Source: Mycolicibacterium houstonense (GTDB lineage Bacteria; Actinomycetota; Actinomycetes; Mycobacteriales; Mycobacteriaceae). From it: 35,379 nt of DNA. Location: the NCBI RefSeq assembly GCF_900078665.2, contig NZ_LT546207.1:3907131-3942509 (forward strand), given 5' to 3'. Shown here piece after piece: positions 7,668 through 17,483 of this stretch. Below the pieces are notes generated by a model. It was not told where the DNA came from. It did no database searches and saw only the letters and a list, made by a program, of their open reading frames with translations. A program made the translations under genes and the position numbers. How positions within the stretch are numbered: position 1 is the first letter of the stretch; each line of letters starts with the position of its first letter.

Positions 7668-7765
7668 TGAGCGCTTGCGCGAAGAAGAACCGGCACTGAT
7701 GAGCGCTTGCGCGAAGAACCGACAAGACTGATGAGCGCTTGCGCGAAGAGGAGACAGCACTGATG
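7663..7765 (+). repeat. three 32-bp tandem repeats forming a relay of three 10-codon mini-ORFs
   Basis: ACTGATGAGCGCTTGCGC and five more identical bases recur at 7663-7685, 7695-7717 and 7727-7749, period exactly 32, and the true kinase start (ACTGATG at 7759) is a fourth, partial copy in register. Each unit is an ATG, nine more codons and a TGA, with one base shared with the next ATG (TGATG). The mini-ORFs are 7667-7699 (MSACAKKNRH), 7699-7731 (MSACAKNRQD) and 7731-7763 (MSACAKRRQH). Translation can thus pass BMC-T, three minicistrons, then kinase. This resembles MIRU units of mycobacterial operons. The GCGCTTGCGC core is self-complementary. Confidence 0.8.
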
Positions 7766-8767
7766 GTTATCACCGACGAGATCGATGTCGCACAACTGGC
7801 ACTGCGCCAGTACGACATCGGGACGGATGCGACGCTGCGGTTGCTGAACCTGTCCGAGAACGCGACCTATCTCGTCGAGGATGCCGGCACCCAGTCGATC
7901 CTTCGGGTGCACCGGCAGGACTACCATCAGCCTCACGAGATCGAGTCCGAACTGGACTGGCTGCAGGCATTGCGGGCCGACAGCGACGTCACGGTACCCA
8001 CCGTGCTGCCGGCCCGCGACGGCCGGCGGTTGGTCACCGTGGACGTCCAAGGAACAGCCCGCCACGTCGTGCAGTTCGGCATGGTCGCCGGGGCTGAACC
8101 GGATGAGGGCGCGCTGACCCTCGACGACTTCCACACGCTGGGCCGGATCACCGCCGCACTGCACGACCATTCACAGCGGTGGACCCGCCCGGCCGGGTTC
8201 GGCCGGTTCTCCTGGGACTGGGAGCACAGCCTCGGCGCATCGCCGCGCTGGGGACGCTGGCAGGACGCCGAAGGCGTCGGCGCGGCCGAACAGCAGGTGC
8301 TCGAACGCGCACAGGACCTGCTGCGTCAGCGGCTGCAGTCCTACGGGACGGGACCGGAGGTCTACGGCCTCATCCATGCCGACCTGAGGCTGGCCAACCT
8401 GCTCGTCGACTCGAGCGGGACGGCGGCCACCACGACGTCGAACATCACGGTGATCGACTTCGATGACTGTGGGTTCGGCTGGTACTTCTACGATTTCGGC
8501 ACCGCGGTGTCGTTCATCGAAGACGACCCGGCCCTGCCCGAATGGCAGGACGCCTGGGTCAGCGGCTACCGGACCCGGCGGGAGCTGCCGACGTCGGACG
8601 AGGAGATGCTGGCCTCGTTCGTGCTGCTGCGCCGGCTGTTGCTGTTGGCCTGGATGGGCAGCCACAGCCACTCCCGGGAATCGGCGACCAAGGCGATCAG
8701 CTACGCCGCAGGCAGCTGCGAACTAGCCGAGCGCTATCTGAGCTCCAACGGCCTTACCCTGACCTGA
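7763..8767 (+). CDS. amino-alcohol kinase (APH/choline-kinase fold), probable 1-amino-2-propanol kinase
   Basis: A 334-residue protein of the aminoglycoside phosphotransferase family. The catalytic loop is [14 protein letters not shown] (His205, Asp207, Asn212) and the metal-binding motif is [11 protein letters not shown]. In M. smegmatis the homologue of this position phosphorylates (S)-1-amino-2-propanol with ATP, giving the substrate of the PLP phospho-lyase. The start is set at the ATG at 7763, after AGGAGACAG; an in-frame start at 7739 would lie in the third repeat. It has no obvious encapsulation helix, so it may act in the cytosol or at the outside of the shell. Followed by the SDR gene after 19 bases. 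Confidence 0.85.
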   Translation: MVITDEIDVAQLALRQYDIGTDATLRLLNLSENATYLVEDAGTQSILRVHRQDYHQPHEIESELDWLQALRADSDVTVPTVLPARDGRRLVTVDVQGTARHVVQFGMVAGAEPDEGALTLDDFHTLGRITAALHDHSQRWTRPAGFGRFSWDWEHSLGASPRWGRWQDAEGVGAAEQQVLERAQDLLRQRLQSYGTGPEVYGLIHADLRLANLLVDSSGTAATTTSNITVIDFDDCGFGWYFYDFGTAVSFIEDDPALPEWQDAWVSGYRTRRELPTSDEEMLASFVLLRRLLLLAWMGSHSHSRESATKAISYAAGSCELAERYLSSNGLTLT

Positions 8768-8786
8768 CTCTCAAAGGATCCCCAAC

Positions 8787-9566
8787 ATGTTCGCATCGCT
8801 TCAGGGCCGCTCGGCCATCGTCACCGGCGGCAGCAAGGGCATCGGTCGCGGCATCGCCGAGACCTTCGCCAAGGCCGGCGTGGACGTACTGATCACCGGA
8901 CGCAATCAGACCGATCTCGATGACGCGGTCTCGGCGCTCGCCGGCGCTCCGGGGCGGGTCAGCGCGCTGCGCGCCGACGTGACCAGCCCCGAGGACGCAT
9001 GCCAGGTGGTCGACACGGCCGTCGAGCGGCACGGTGGGCTGGACATCGTCTGCGCCAACGCCGGCATCTTCCCCTCAGGCCGCCTGGAGGACCTCACTCC
9101 CGACGACATCGATCACGTGCTGGCGGTGAACTTCAAGGGCACCGTCTTCATCGTGCAGGCAGCGCTGGAGGCACTGACCGCGAGCGGTCACGGCCGCGTC
9201 GTCATCACGTCGTCGATCACCGGCCCGATCACGGGTTACCCCGGCTGGTCCCACTACGGTGCGTCGAAGGCCGCTCAGCTCGGCTTCCTGCGCACTGCGG
9301 CAATGGAACTGGCGCCCAAGAAGATCACCGTCAACGCGGTGCTGCCCGGCAATATCATCACCGAGGGCCTGGGCGACATGGGTGAGGACTACCTGAACCA
9401 GATGGCCTCGGCGGTGCCCGCCGGCCGGCTCGGATCGGTCGCCGACATCGGTAACGCGGCGCTGTTCTTCGCCACCGACGAGGCCGCCTACATCACCGGC
9501 CAGTCCCTGGTGGTCGACGGCGGACAGATTCTGCCCGAATCGCACATGGCGATCGCTGAACTCTAG
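8787..9566 (+). CDS. short-chain dehydrogenase, probable 1-amino-2-propanol dehydrogenase
   Basis: A classical 259-residue SDR: the cofactor motif TGGSKGIG (residues about 12-19), NAG in ICANAGIF, catalytic Ser at about 144 (TSSITG), Tyr157 and Lys161 in HYGASKAA, and a C-terminal [11 protein letters not shown]. In the RMM pathway this enzyme interconverts aminoacetone and (S)-1-amino-2-propanol with NAD(P)(H). AAAGGA lies before the ATG. Its last codons overlap a perfect palindrome (9556-9571) ahead of the regulator gene. Confidence 0.88.
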   Translation: MFASLQGRSAIVTGGSKGIGRGIAETFAKAGVDVLITGRNQTDLDDAVSALAGAPGRVSALRADVTSPEDACQVVDTAVERHGGLDIVCANAGIFPSGRLEDLTPDDIDHVLAVNFKGTVFIVQAALEALTASGHGRVVITSSITGPITGYPGWSHYGASKAAQLGFLRTAAMELAPKKITVNAVLPGNIITEGLGDMGEDYLNQMASAVPAGRLGSVADIGNAALFFATDEAAYITGQSLVVDGGQILPESHMAIAEL

Positions 9567-9583
9567 TTCAGCCCGGATAGAAT
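9556..9583 (+). promoter_or_regulatory. candidate promoter of the GntR gene with palindrome CTGAACTCTAGTTCAG
   Basis: CTGAAC (9556-9561) and TAGAAT (9578-9583) are separated by 16 bases and could be -35 and -10 elements for the regulator gene. The perfect 16-bp palindrome CTGAACTCTAGTTCAG (9556-9571) lies across the SDR stop codon and the -35. It could be an operator or chance within coding sequence. Confidence 0.35.
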
Positions 9584-9596
9584 TGGCTGTACCAAT
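9582..9596. promoter_or_regulatory. probable GntR operator (autoregulation site)
   Basis: ATTGGCTGTACCAAT is a perfect 15-bp inverted repeat (five-base arms, five-base centre) that begins at the end of the putative -10 and lies 20 bases before the GTG of the GntR gene. It matches the site at 2320 (ATTGGC-2-TACCAA), so one protein probably binds both and controls its own gene. Confidence 0.62.
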
Positions 9597-9615
9597 ACAC
9601 GGTAAGGGGGCCGGG

Positions 9616-10383
9616 GTGGCAGTTCACAGCGAGGAATTGCGCAGACGAATCGTCGCGGATATCAACGCGGGCACCCCCGGCGCCAAACTCGGCAGCGAGC
9701 GTGACCTGGCCGAACGCTACGGCACGAGCCGCTCCAGCCTGCGGCAGGTGCTGGCCGCACTGGAGGAGGCCGGGTTGGTGCACCGGGTGATCGGCCGGGC
9801 CGGCGGCATCTTCATCAGCCACGGACAGGTCGAGCGGCACCTGTCCGATGTGGTCGGTGTGCCCGCCTTCCTGGCCAACCAGGGCTACGTCGCGGGCACC
9901 CGAGTGCTCTCGACCCGCATCACCACGCCCGACGACGTCACCCGGACCGCGCTTCGGCTCGGTCCCGGGGACTACGTCATCGAGATCCAGCGGGTCCGGT
10001 TGGCCGACAGCTTCCCCATCTCGCTGGAACACGCGCAGTTCCCCGCCGACGCGTTTCCCGGCCTGCTCGACCAGCAACTCGGCGGATCGCTCTACGAAAT
10101 CCTGGAATCCCAGTACGGTTTGGTCACCGGACGCGCCGACGAACGCATCGAGGCGGTCAGTGCCACCAGCAGCGAGGCCACTCTGCTCGGCATCAAGCCC
10201 AAGGCCGCGCTGTTGTTGATCACCCGCGTCACCTACGACCAGAACGGCACGCCCTGCGAGTTCTCCCGCGATCTGTTCCGTGGGGACCGCACGGCGCTGG
10301 CGGTCACGGCGAAGGGCAGTGGCATCGCCACCCATGCCGACGCGAATACCGCCTCGGTCACCCTGCAACGCCAGGCCGGCTGA
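9616..10383 (+). CDS. GntR-family (HutC-like) transcriptional regulator of the RMM locus
   Basis: A 255-residue regulator: an N-terminal winged helix-turn-helix with the GntR signature (LGSERDLAERYGTSRSSLRQVLAALEEAG in part, residues about 23-51) and a C-terminal UTRA-type ligand domain (about 85-245) of HutC-like regulators. It likely senses a pathway metabolite, such as an amino alcohol or aminoacetone. The GTG at 9616, behind GGTAAGGGGG, is preferred over the TTG at 9583, which lies in the operator. A GntR gene at this position is a constant part of mycobacterial RMM loci. Its stop faces the convergent DUF5709 stop four bases away. Confidence 0.85.
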   Translation: MAVHSEELRRRIVADINAGTPGAKLGSERDLAERYGTSRSSLRQVLAALEEAGLVHRVIGRAGGIFISHGQVERHLSDVVGVPAFLANQGYVAGTRVLSTRITTPDDVTRTALRLGPGDYVIEIQRVRLADSFPISLEHAQFPADAFPGLLDQQLGGSLYEILESQYGLVTGRADERIEAVSATSSEATLLGIKPKAALLLITRVTYDQNGTPCEFSRDLFRGDRTALAVTAKGSGIATHADANTASVTLQRQAG

Positions 10384-10387
10384 CCTC

Positions 10388-10639
10388 TCACCGCACCACG
10401 TCGTAGAACGAGTCGTCGCCCTCGTCTCCCTCGTCGCGACGTGGGGCACCGGCGGGCTGATCCGGCTCCTCGGCGGCGAGCTTGCGATCCAGTGTCTCGT
10501 CGGTATCCGCCCGGTCGGCGCCGTGCCACTCCTCGGGCGGGTCCACCACTTCGTCTCCGTCGGCGTTGCCGACCTCGTCGGAGTCCGTTGACTCGCTGGG
10601 CGGCAAGGTATCGTCCGGGCCCATATCGGTATCGCTCAT
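10388..10639 (-). CDS. DUF5709 small acidic protein
   Basis: An 83-residue, strongly acidic protein, MSDTDMGPDDTLPPSESTDSD at its start, with VVDPPEEWHGADRADTDET, a pattern I know from actinobacterial DUF5709 proteins. No membrane or catalytic motifs; probably largely disordered. The start is fixed by GGAGGAG just before the ATG; the frame upstream belongs to the catalase 3' end. It follows the catalase gene after 13 bases, so both are probably one transcript and may share a stress role. Function unknown. Confidence 0.75.
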   Translation of the reverse strand: MSDTDMGPDDTLPPSESTDSDEVGNADGDEVVDPPEEWHGADRADTDETLDRKLAAEEPDQPAGAPRRDEGDEGDDSFYDVVR

Positions 10640-10652
10640 GTTCTCCTCCGAA

Positions 10653-12752
<2,100 letters not shown>

Positions 12753-12794
12753 CACGCCTCCTCGTCGCACGTCGGGTCACCCGGGCACTGCCGG

Positions 12795-13811
12795 TCAACT
12801 GGCATCCGCCGCATACCCGGGGCCGGGAACCGGCAAACCCGGTGTCACCTGTGCATCACGCGAGGCTGTGACACCCTTCACGAAGTCCCCGACATAGCCG
12901 ATGGCCCGCCGCCCTTCCGGGAGGATGTCGGCCGCCAGAGGGAAGTCGTGGATCTGGCCCTGCCACACATGCAGCTCACCCGGTGACCGCGCCTCGGCCA
13001 ACCGGTCGGCCATCAATTCCGAGTCGGCGAACAGCAATTCGTCCGCGCTCACGTGGATCATCACCGGTGGCATGCCGGAGAGGTCTGCCGTGGCCGGGTC
13101 CACCAGCTGTCCGCTGTCACGGCACTGGCTGCGCCGCACGCAGCGGGCGAACGCCGACAATGCCGCCCCGGTGAACATCGAACACCGGGTGAGGTTGCGA
13201 TGGGCCAGCTTTCGTGCCGGATCCAGGTCCACCAGGGGCGAGATCGCGGCCAGGCCCGCGGCGGGAATAACCCCGCGCGCCAGCGAAGCCAGCGCCGTCC
13301 CGAACGCCAGATAGCCGCCTGCCGAGTCGCCGGCGATCACGGTGCGCTGCGGGCCGTAGCCGCGACGCCGCAGCCACGACAGGCCTGCGGTGGCGTCGTC
13401 GATCGCATCGCCGAGCCCGCACGTGGGCAGCAACCGGTAACCGACGTTGAGCACCACGGCGTCGGCCGCCGCCGACAGCCGGGTGGCCAGAGCACGGTGG
13501 GTGTTGAGCCCACAGACGAGAAACGCCCCACCGTGCAAGTACAGGATGGCGTTACGGGTCGACGCGCCCTGCGCGCGGACCAGTTCGGCCGAACAGTGCG
13601 GCAACGTCACCGGCCGGACCGAGGCGGCGAACCGGCTCGGCACCAGCCCGACGATCCGGTCGATCGATCCCAGCGGCCACGCCAGATCGGGCTGCCATGC
13701 CCAGGCACGGACCACATTCTTCACGGCTACCCGGCAGCCTGCCCCCAACGCCAACGATTCCAGGCTCCGTCTGCGGTGCAGCACCCGTTTGACCGTGTGC
13801 GCCCTGGTCAT
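12795..13811 (-). CDS. alpha/beta hydrolase, HSL-type esterase/lipase
   Basis: A 338-residue esterase of the hormone-sensitive-lipase family: oxyanion-hole motif HGGAFLVCG, nucleophile Ser in AGDSAGGYLAFG, catalytic Asp in SADELLFADSE and His in GQIHDFPLA. It should hydrolyse short or medium acyl esters, as Lip-type proteins of mycobacteria do. The ATG at 13811 follows AGGAG by nine bases; the ATG three codons upstream abuts that site and is less likely. The promoter region (82 bases) is shared with the divergent udgX gene. Its end lies about 42 bases before the catalase start on the same strand. Confidence 0.85.
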   Translation of the reverse strand: MTRAHTVKRVLHRRRSLESLALGAGCRVAVKNVVRAWAWQPDLAWPLGSIDRIVGLVPSRFAASVRPVTLPHCSAELVRAQGASTRNAILYLHGGAFLVCGLNTHRALATRLSAAADAVVLNVGYRLLPTCGLGDAIDDATAGLSWLRRRGYGPQRTVIAGDSAGGYLAFGTALASLARGVIPAAGLAAISPLVDLDPARKLAHRNLTRCSMFTGAALSAFARCVRRSQCRDSGQLVDPATADLSGMPPVMIHVSADELLFADSELMADRLAEARSPGELHVWQGQIHDFPLAADILPEGRRAIGYVGDFVKGVTASRDAQVTPGLPVPGPGYAADAS

Positions 13812-13893
13812 GTGAACCATCTCCTGTTGTCTGCAACAAACGAGTACCCACCGGATGCGTGGCGAAACGGTTGTTGCGGGGTATCCCTCGGGT

Positions 13894-14595
13894 ATGACCG
13901 GTGCCGAGGCATTCGTACCCCAGACGCGTGATCTCGCCGAGTTGGCCAAGGCCGCCCGGCGCTGCGAGGGATGTCCGCTGTTTCGCGACGCCACGCAGAC
14001 CGTGTTCGGGGCGGGCCCAAAGACGGCCAAGGTGCTGTTGATCGGGGAGCAGCCCGGTGACCGTGAGGACCGCGCCGGCGCGCCGTTCGTCGGCCCGGCC
14101 GGGCGGGTGTTGGACAAGGCCCTGGCCGCCGCCGAAATCGACCGCGAGGAGCTCTACCTGACCAATGCGGTGAAGCATTTCAAGTTCACCACCGCCGAGC
14201 GGGGCAAGCGGAGGATCCACAAGACGCCCAGCCGCACCGAGGTGGTGGCGTGCCGGCCGTGGCTGCTGGCCGAATTGGACGCGGTGTCACCGGAAGTCGT
14301 CGTGCTGCTGGGCGCCACCGCCGCCAAGTCCCTGTTGGGCAACGACTTCCGGGTGTCGCGCCACCGTGGCGAGATCCTGCACGTTGCCGGTCTGATCGAC
14401 GGCCAGGACCCGGCGCTGGTGGCGACGATTCACCCGTCGGCGGTGTTGCGCGGTCCGTCGGACACCCGCGCGGAAGCCTTCGACGGATTGGTCGCCGACC
14501 TACACACCGCCTACTTCACGACGCGGACCGTGCGCAGCGAAGGATCGGCCGGATCCGGCACATTCATGCCCGCCACCAGCCCCGTCCGCAAGTAG
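13894..14595 (+). CDS. udgX: UdgX-type uracil-DNA glycosylase with KRRIH loop
   Basis: A 233-residue family-4-like uracil-DNA glycosylase. N-terminal cysteines (CEGCPLF) are Fe-S ligands of family 4; the motif GEQPGDREDRAGAPFVGPAGR follows, then KRRIHKTPSRTE, the loop that defines UdgX. In M. smegmatis UdgX the His of this loop binds covalently to DNA after uracil removal, so the enzyme stays on the lesion. A motif IHPSAVLR ends the domain. The ATG at 13894 starts MTGAEAFVPQTRDLAE, aligned with the known protein; the frame upstream is likely non-coding. Its last 85 bases overlap, tail to tail, the 3' end of the decarboxylase gene. Confidence 0.92.
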   Translation: MTGAEAFVPQTRDLAELAKAARRCEGCPLFRDATQTVFGAGPKTAKVLLIGEQPGDREDRAGAPFVGPAGRVLDKALAAAEIDREELYLTNAVKHFKFTTAERGKRRIHKTPSRTEVVACRPWLLAELDAVSPEVVVLLGATAAKSLLGNDFRVSRHRGEILHVAGLIDGQDPALVATIHPSAVLRGPSDTRAEAFDGLVADLHTAYFTTRTVRSEGSAGSGTFMPATSPVRK

Positions 14596-15275
14596 TCCAG
14601 GACGGCCTGGTTGATCCGTTCACCCGGGACCACCGCCGGAATACCCGGCGGGTACGGGGTGATCTGCTCGGCGGCGATCCGGCCGGCCGCCTTCTCCACC
14701 GGGACGTCTTCGACGGGCCCGAAGAACGCGTCGCGTGGCGTGACCACCGACTCCAGCTCGAGTTCGGTGGGTGAGGGCAGCGCGACCCGCGGCGGCGGAT
14801 CGAACTCGTGGGCGGCCTTGCGCCACAGCTTGAGTGCCTCGACCAAGCGGCCCGCGGTATCCGGTCCGTCGGCCAGCGACATCGTGGCCAGCACCCGGCG
14901 ATGGTCGGTCATCCCCATGTCGAGCTGGCAGTACTCCCGCAACCAATCCGCCGCCTGATAGCCCGACGTGCCCGTCGCCGAGACGTCGATCAGGACCTGC
15001 AGCCGATCGAGATCGTGCGACGCCTCGTTGCCAAGCAATTCGTCGTCGAGAACCTCGATGTCGTCGATCTCCTCGATCTCCCGGCGGGTGGCGTTCGCCA
15101 GATCCAATGCCGCACCCATCAACTCGTGCCCGTGCTGCACCATCTGCCGGCGCCACCCGTCGATCGCGCTGTACACCAGCACATTCGGGCTGGTGGTCAT
15201 CAAGAGGTCGGCGCATGCGGACAGCCGGTTCTGGTCCACCAGATCGCCCTGCAGATGGAAGACCGACCCCATCCT
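14511..15275 (-). pseudogene. Orn/Lys/Arg decarboxylase, 3' half (cut by the island)
   Basis: This frame encodes the C-terminal part of a fold-type I PLP decarboxylase (Orn/Lys/Arg class): GSVFHLQGDLVDQNRLSA just after the missing PLP-lysine region, then SPNVLVYSAIDGWRRQMVQHG (in part), ASHDLDRLQVLIDVS and a C-terminal TPYPPGIPAVVPGE typical of the class. The 5' half is at 33332-34039; 18 kb of island separate them. An ATG at 15272 is accidental, probably part of a six-base core left by the insertion. The fragment alone lacks the PLP site and cannot be active. The 3' end overlaps udgX. Confidence 0.9.
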
Positions 15276-15296
15276 TTATCAGGCGTTAAATTCTCA
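15276..15296 (+). repeat. left terminal inverted repeat of the island
   Basis: Reads TTATCAGGCGTTAAATTCTC plus A, pairing with the complement of 33311-33331 at 16 of 21 positions. It sits next to CATCCT (15270-15275), the likely six-base core, and inside it ten further bases lead to ACGCCT (15301-15306), an inverted copy of AGGCGT (15281-15286). Probable recombinase binding site. Confidence 0.8.
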
Positions 15297-15420
15297 AAAC
15301 ACGCCTTAAAGGTGTGTTGAAGTGCAGTTTTATCCACGCATACATGTAACCTATTAGGTATGAGCAGCCAAAATTTTGCCGACCGGCAGCGGCGTGGCGC
15401 GAGGTTGAGTGTGGGATACC

Positions 15421-15438
15421 GGGGTAAATGTTTACCCC
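15421..15438. promoter_or_regulatory. perfect 18-bp palindrome abutting the start of the first island gene
   Basis: GGGGTAAATGTTTACCCC has two perfect eight-base arms and a two-base centre, and ends exactly where the ATG at 15439 begins. It leaves no room for a ribosome site, so the gene may be leaderless, with TAAATG as -10. The likely binder is the XRE domain protein encoded next (16217), giving autoregulation. Confidence 0.6.
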
Positions 15439-16152
15439 ATGGAACTACACGACGATCCTCAGCAGTTGGTGGAGGAACTCGTCCGGCAGCATGCTCAGGT
15501 TTTGGGCGAGGCGCATGGGGATCTGGCTGCGCGGCATCCGGAAGTCCCAGATCGTTTTGTCGATCAGGGCAGCAATGTGCGACCGATCACGGTGTCGTGC
15601 TCGGTGTTGGAAACGTTTCTGCTATCGCGGTTACGGCGGGAGACTCCCGATTCGACTCTAAAAGTCAAGGCGGGCAACGGGATGGGAGTTCTTCTGCTCG
15701 ACGGGAAGGGCTCGCGGATTTATGTGCGCAAGCATCCGCGCAATCGGCGGACTGGTCAGCTGATCGAGACTGTGCCGTTTGTGCCGGGTGGGGAGCAGTA
15801 CAGCATCGAGGAGGTGCTGGGTCACCCGATCGGTGGCGAAGAGGGTATTCCCGAGCCGCAGAAGTATCGGGAATACCTGTTGTGGTGGCCGGACGGTCGC
15901 GGGTTTTTCGGCGGCGCGGTCCTCGCGGCGGGACTACTCCTCGACAATGTGGAGGTTCTTTACGGTCGGACACCGTTGCCGCCGCCGATCATGGAGGACC
16001 GCTCATTCAATGTTGGTCTCGGCGGGAGCCGTCGGGAGGGCGCGGGACCGGGGACTTTCGGGACACGGCGCCGCGACGACGACTTCGCCGAGGTCGACGA
16101 GGACGCTGCGAGCGATCAGGACGAGGAGGACGGTCCGCCGAAATCGTCGTAG
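15439..16152 (+). CDS. unknown protein paired with the XRE/ImmA-IrrE regulator
   Basis: A 237-residue protein of no family I recognise. The N-terminal half is mixed (LVEELVRQHAQVLGEAHGDLA, then VLLLDGKGSRIYVRKHPRN), the middle has QKYREYLLWWPDGRGFFGG and a hydrophobic stretch AVLAAGLLLDNVEVLYG, and the last 40 residues are Gly/Arg then strongly acidic (DDDFAEVDEDAASDQDEEDG). The ATG at 15439 directly follows the palindrome; a GTG at 15409 with GAGG upstream is an alternative that would include the palindrome. It is followed after 64 bases by the XRE/ImmA-IrrE gene and may be its partner, perhaps a toxin, sensor or cleavage target (inference). Confidence 0.7.
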   Translation: MELHDDPQQLVEELVRQHAQVLGEAHGDLAARHPEVPDRFVDQGSNVRPITVSCSVLETFLLSRLRRETPDSTLKVKAGNGMGVLLLDGKGSRIYVRKHPRNRRTGQLIETVPFVPGGEQYSIEEVLGHPIGGEEGIPEPQKYREYLLWWPDGRGFFGGAVLAAGLLLDNVEVLYGRTPLPPPIMEDRSFNVGLGGSRREGAGPGTFGTRRRDDDFAEVDEDAASDQDEEDGPPKSS

Positions 16153-16216
16153 CCATCGTGCACAGTGTTGGGTGCATGTGGGTTTCCCAACCCGGTGACG
16201 TTGAATTGAGCGCACG

Positions 16217-17473
16217 ATGATTGAGGTTTTTGGTGCACGGGTCCGGCAGGCCCGGTTGTTGAGGCGGATGACGGCACGGTCGGTGGTGGAAGCCACAGGC
16301 TGGAGTACGTCACGGCAGTCCCAGATTGAGAAGTCGCTGACGGTGCGGCTCGACGACGGCGATGTTGCGTTGCTGGCGGGGTTGTTCCGGTTTCCTGCAG
16401 CGTTTTTCAGCTCGGAGCCGCGGACACGGATCACCGCGAACGAGTTGCTGTTTCGGGCGCCGAAGTCAATGACGTTGGGTGAGCAGGAGTTTCTGGCGAC
16501 GTTCGCGTCGTTGGCAGGCGATTTTCTCGGTGAGCTCGATGGCCGGTCGAAGCTGCCTCCGGTGAAGGTTCCGACGGTCAGTCCCGATGAGCTGGCACAC
16601 AGTTCGATCACGGTGGCCGCAGCACGTCTGCGTGAGGCGATGGGACTGGAACCCGATGAGCCGCTTGACGATTTGATGTATGAGGCCGAGCGGCTGGGTG
16701 CTCCGGTGATTGTCCGGCGCCGGGTCGCCGGTGAATGGGAAAGCGAATTCGCCGCTACCGGTGGGCGTTCTCGTGATGAGCGGCATTTGGGGTATTCGAG
16801 TTGGGTGGGCCGGTTACGGGACCGGCCGCTGCTGGTGTTGAGGGATAGCGACTCGTGGGAGCGGACCCGGTTCACGGTCGCCCATGAGCTCGGTCATTTG
16901 GTGTTGCACAGTCACGCCTATTGCTCGGTCAGTGCCGCCGACGAGTTGGAGGCAAACCGGTTCGCGACCGAGTTGTTGGCCCCGGCAGGGGTCATCGCCG
17001 GTGAGTTGCCGCGGGTGATGTCGCTGTTGAATCTGCGTCCGCTCAAAGCCAAGTGGGGTCTGTCGTTGGGGTCGTTGATCATGCATCTGCGGGATTCGGG
17101 GCTGATCGCGCCGGATCGGGCGAAAATGTTGACCACCCAGCTGCATTCACGGATCAACCCGGATACCGGGCACACGTGGGGTATGACGGAACCGGGGTGG
17201 GCTGACCGCGTCCCGGAGCGGCCCCGGCTGCTGCGTAAGTGGGTGGAGCGCTGCTACGGCGGCGCGTCGGTGCGGATGCTGAGCGCCCGGGATTCGATGA
17301 TCTATCCCGCTGATGTGCTGGATTGGTTTTTGGCCACGCAGCGGCCGGCGCCGGCGGCCGAGCATAATCCGGTCGCGGCCAGTGTCGGCCATGGCCGCAC
17401 CGCGGCCCCACCGGCCGATGGCGGCTCCCAGGTGATCCGGTTGGACGATTTCCGTAAGGGCAGGCCATCGTGA
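16217..17473 (+). CDS. XRE-family regulator fused to ImmA/IrrE metallopeptidase domain
   Basis: A 418-residue protein. Residues 1-60 form a Cro/CI-type helix-turn-helix (FGARVRQARLLRRMTARSVVE, in part, then STSRQSQIEKS). The central part holds the zinc peptidase motif AHELGHLVLH (His223, Glu224, His227) followed by ELEANRFATELLAP, which supplies the downstream ligand Glu. Proteins of this build switch mobile-element or toxin-antitoxin genes by cleaving or binding a partner repressor, as ImmA does in ICEBs1 and IrrE in Deinococcus. Here the DNA-binding and peptidase parts are one chain. The C-terminal part (about 300-400) is unknown. The recombinase gene follows after ten bases, so it may also control transposition. 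Confidence 0.85.
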   Translation: MIEVFGARVRQARLLRRMTARSVVEATGWSTSRQSQIEKSLTVRLDDGDVALLAGLFRFPAAFFSSEPRTRITANELLFRAPKSMTLGEQEFLATFASLAGDFLGELDGRSKLPPVKVPTVSPDELAHSSITVAAARLREAMGLEPDEPLDDLMYEAERLGAPVIVRRRVAGEWESEFAATGGRSRDERHLGYSSWVGRLRDRPLLVLRDSDSWERTRFTVAHELGHLVLHSHAYCSVSAADELEANRFATELLAPAGVIAGELPRVMSLLNLRPLKAKWGLSLGSLIMHLRDSGLIAPDRAKMLTTQLHSRINPDTGHTWGMTEPGWADRVPERPRLLRKWVERCYGGASVRMLSARDSMIYPADVLDWFLATQRPAPAAEHNPVAASVGHGRTAAPPADGGSQVIRLDDFRKGRPS

Positions 17474-17483
17474 ATGTGGTGGG

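Noticed and set aside
15360..16220. 286-residue frame starting at ATG 15360, overlapping the first island gene in another frame
   Set aside because: Ser/Gly/Arg-rich and without order; the frame starting at 15439 has a normal protein composition and ends suitably before the next gene.
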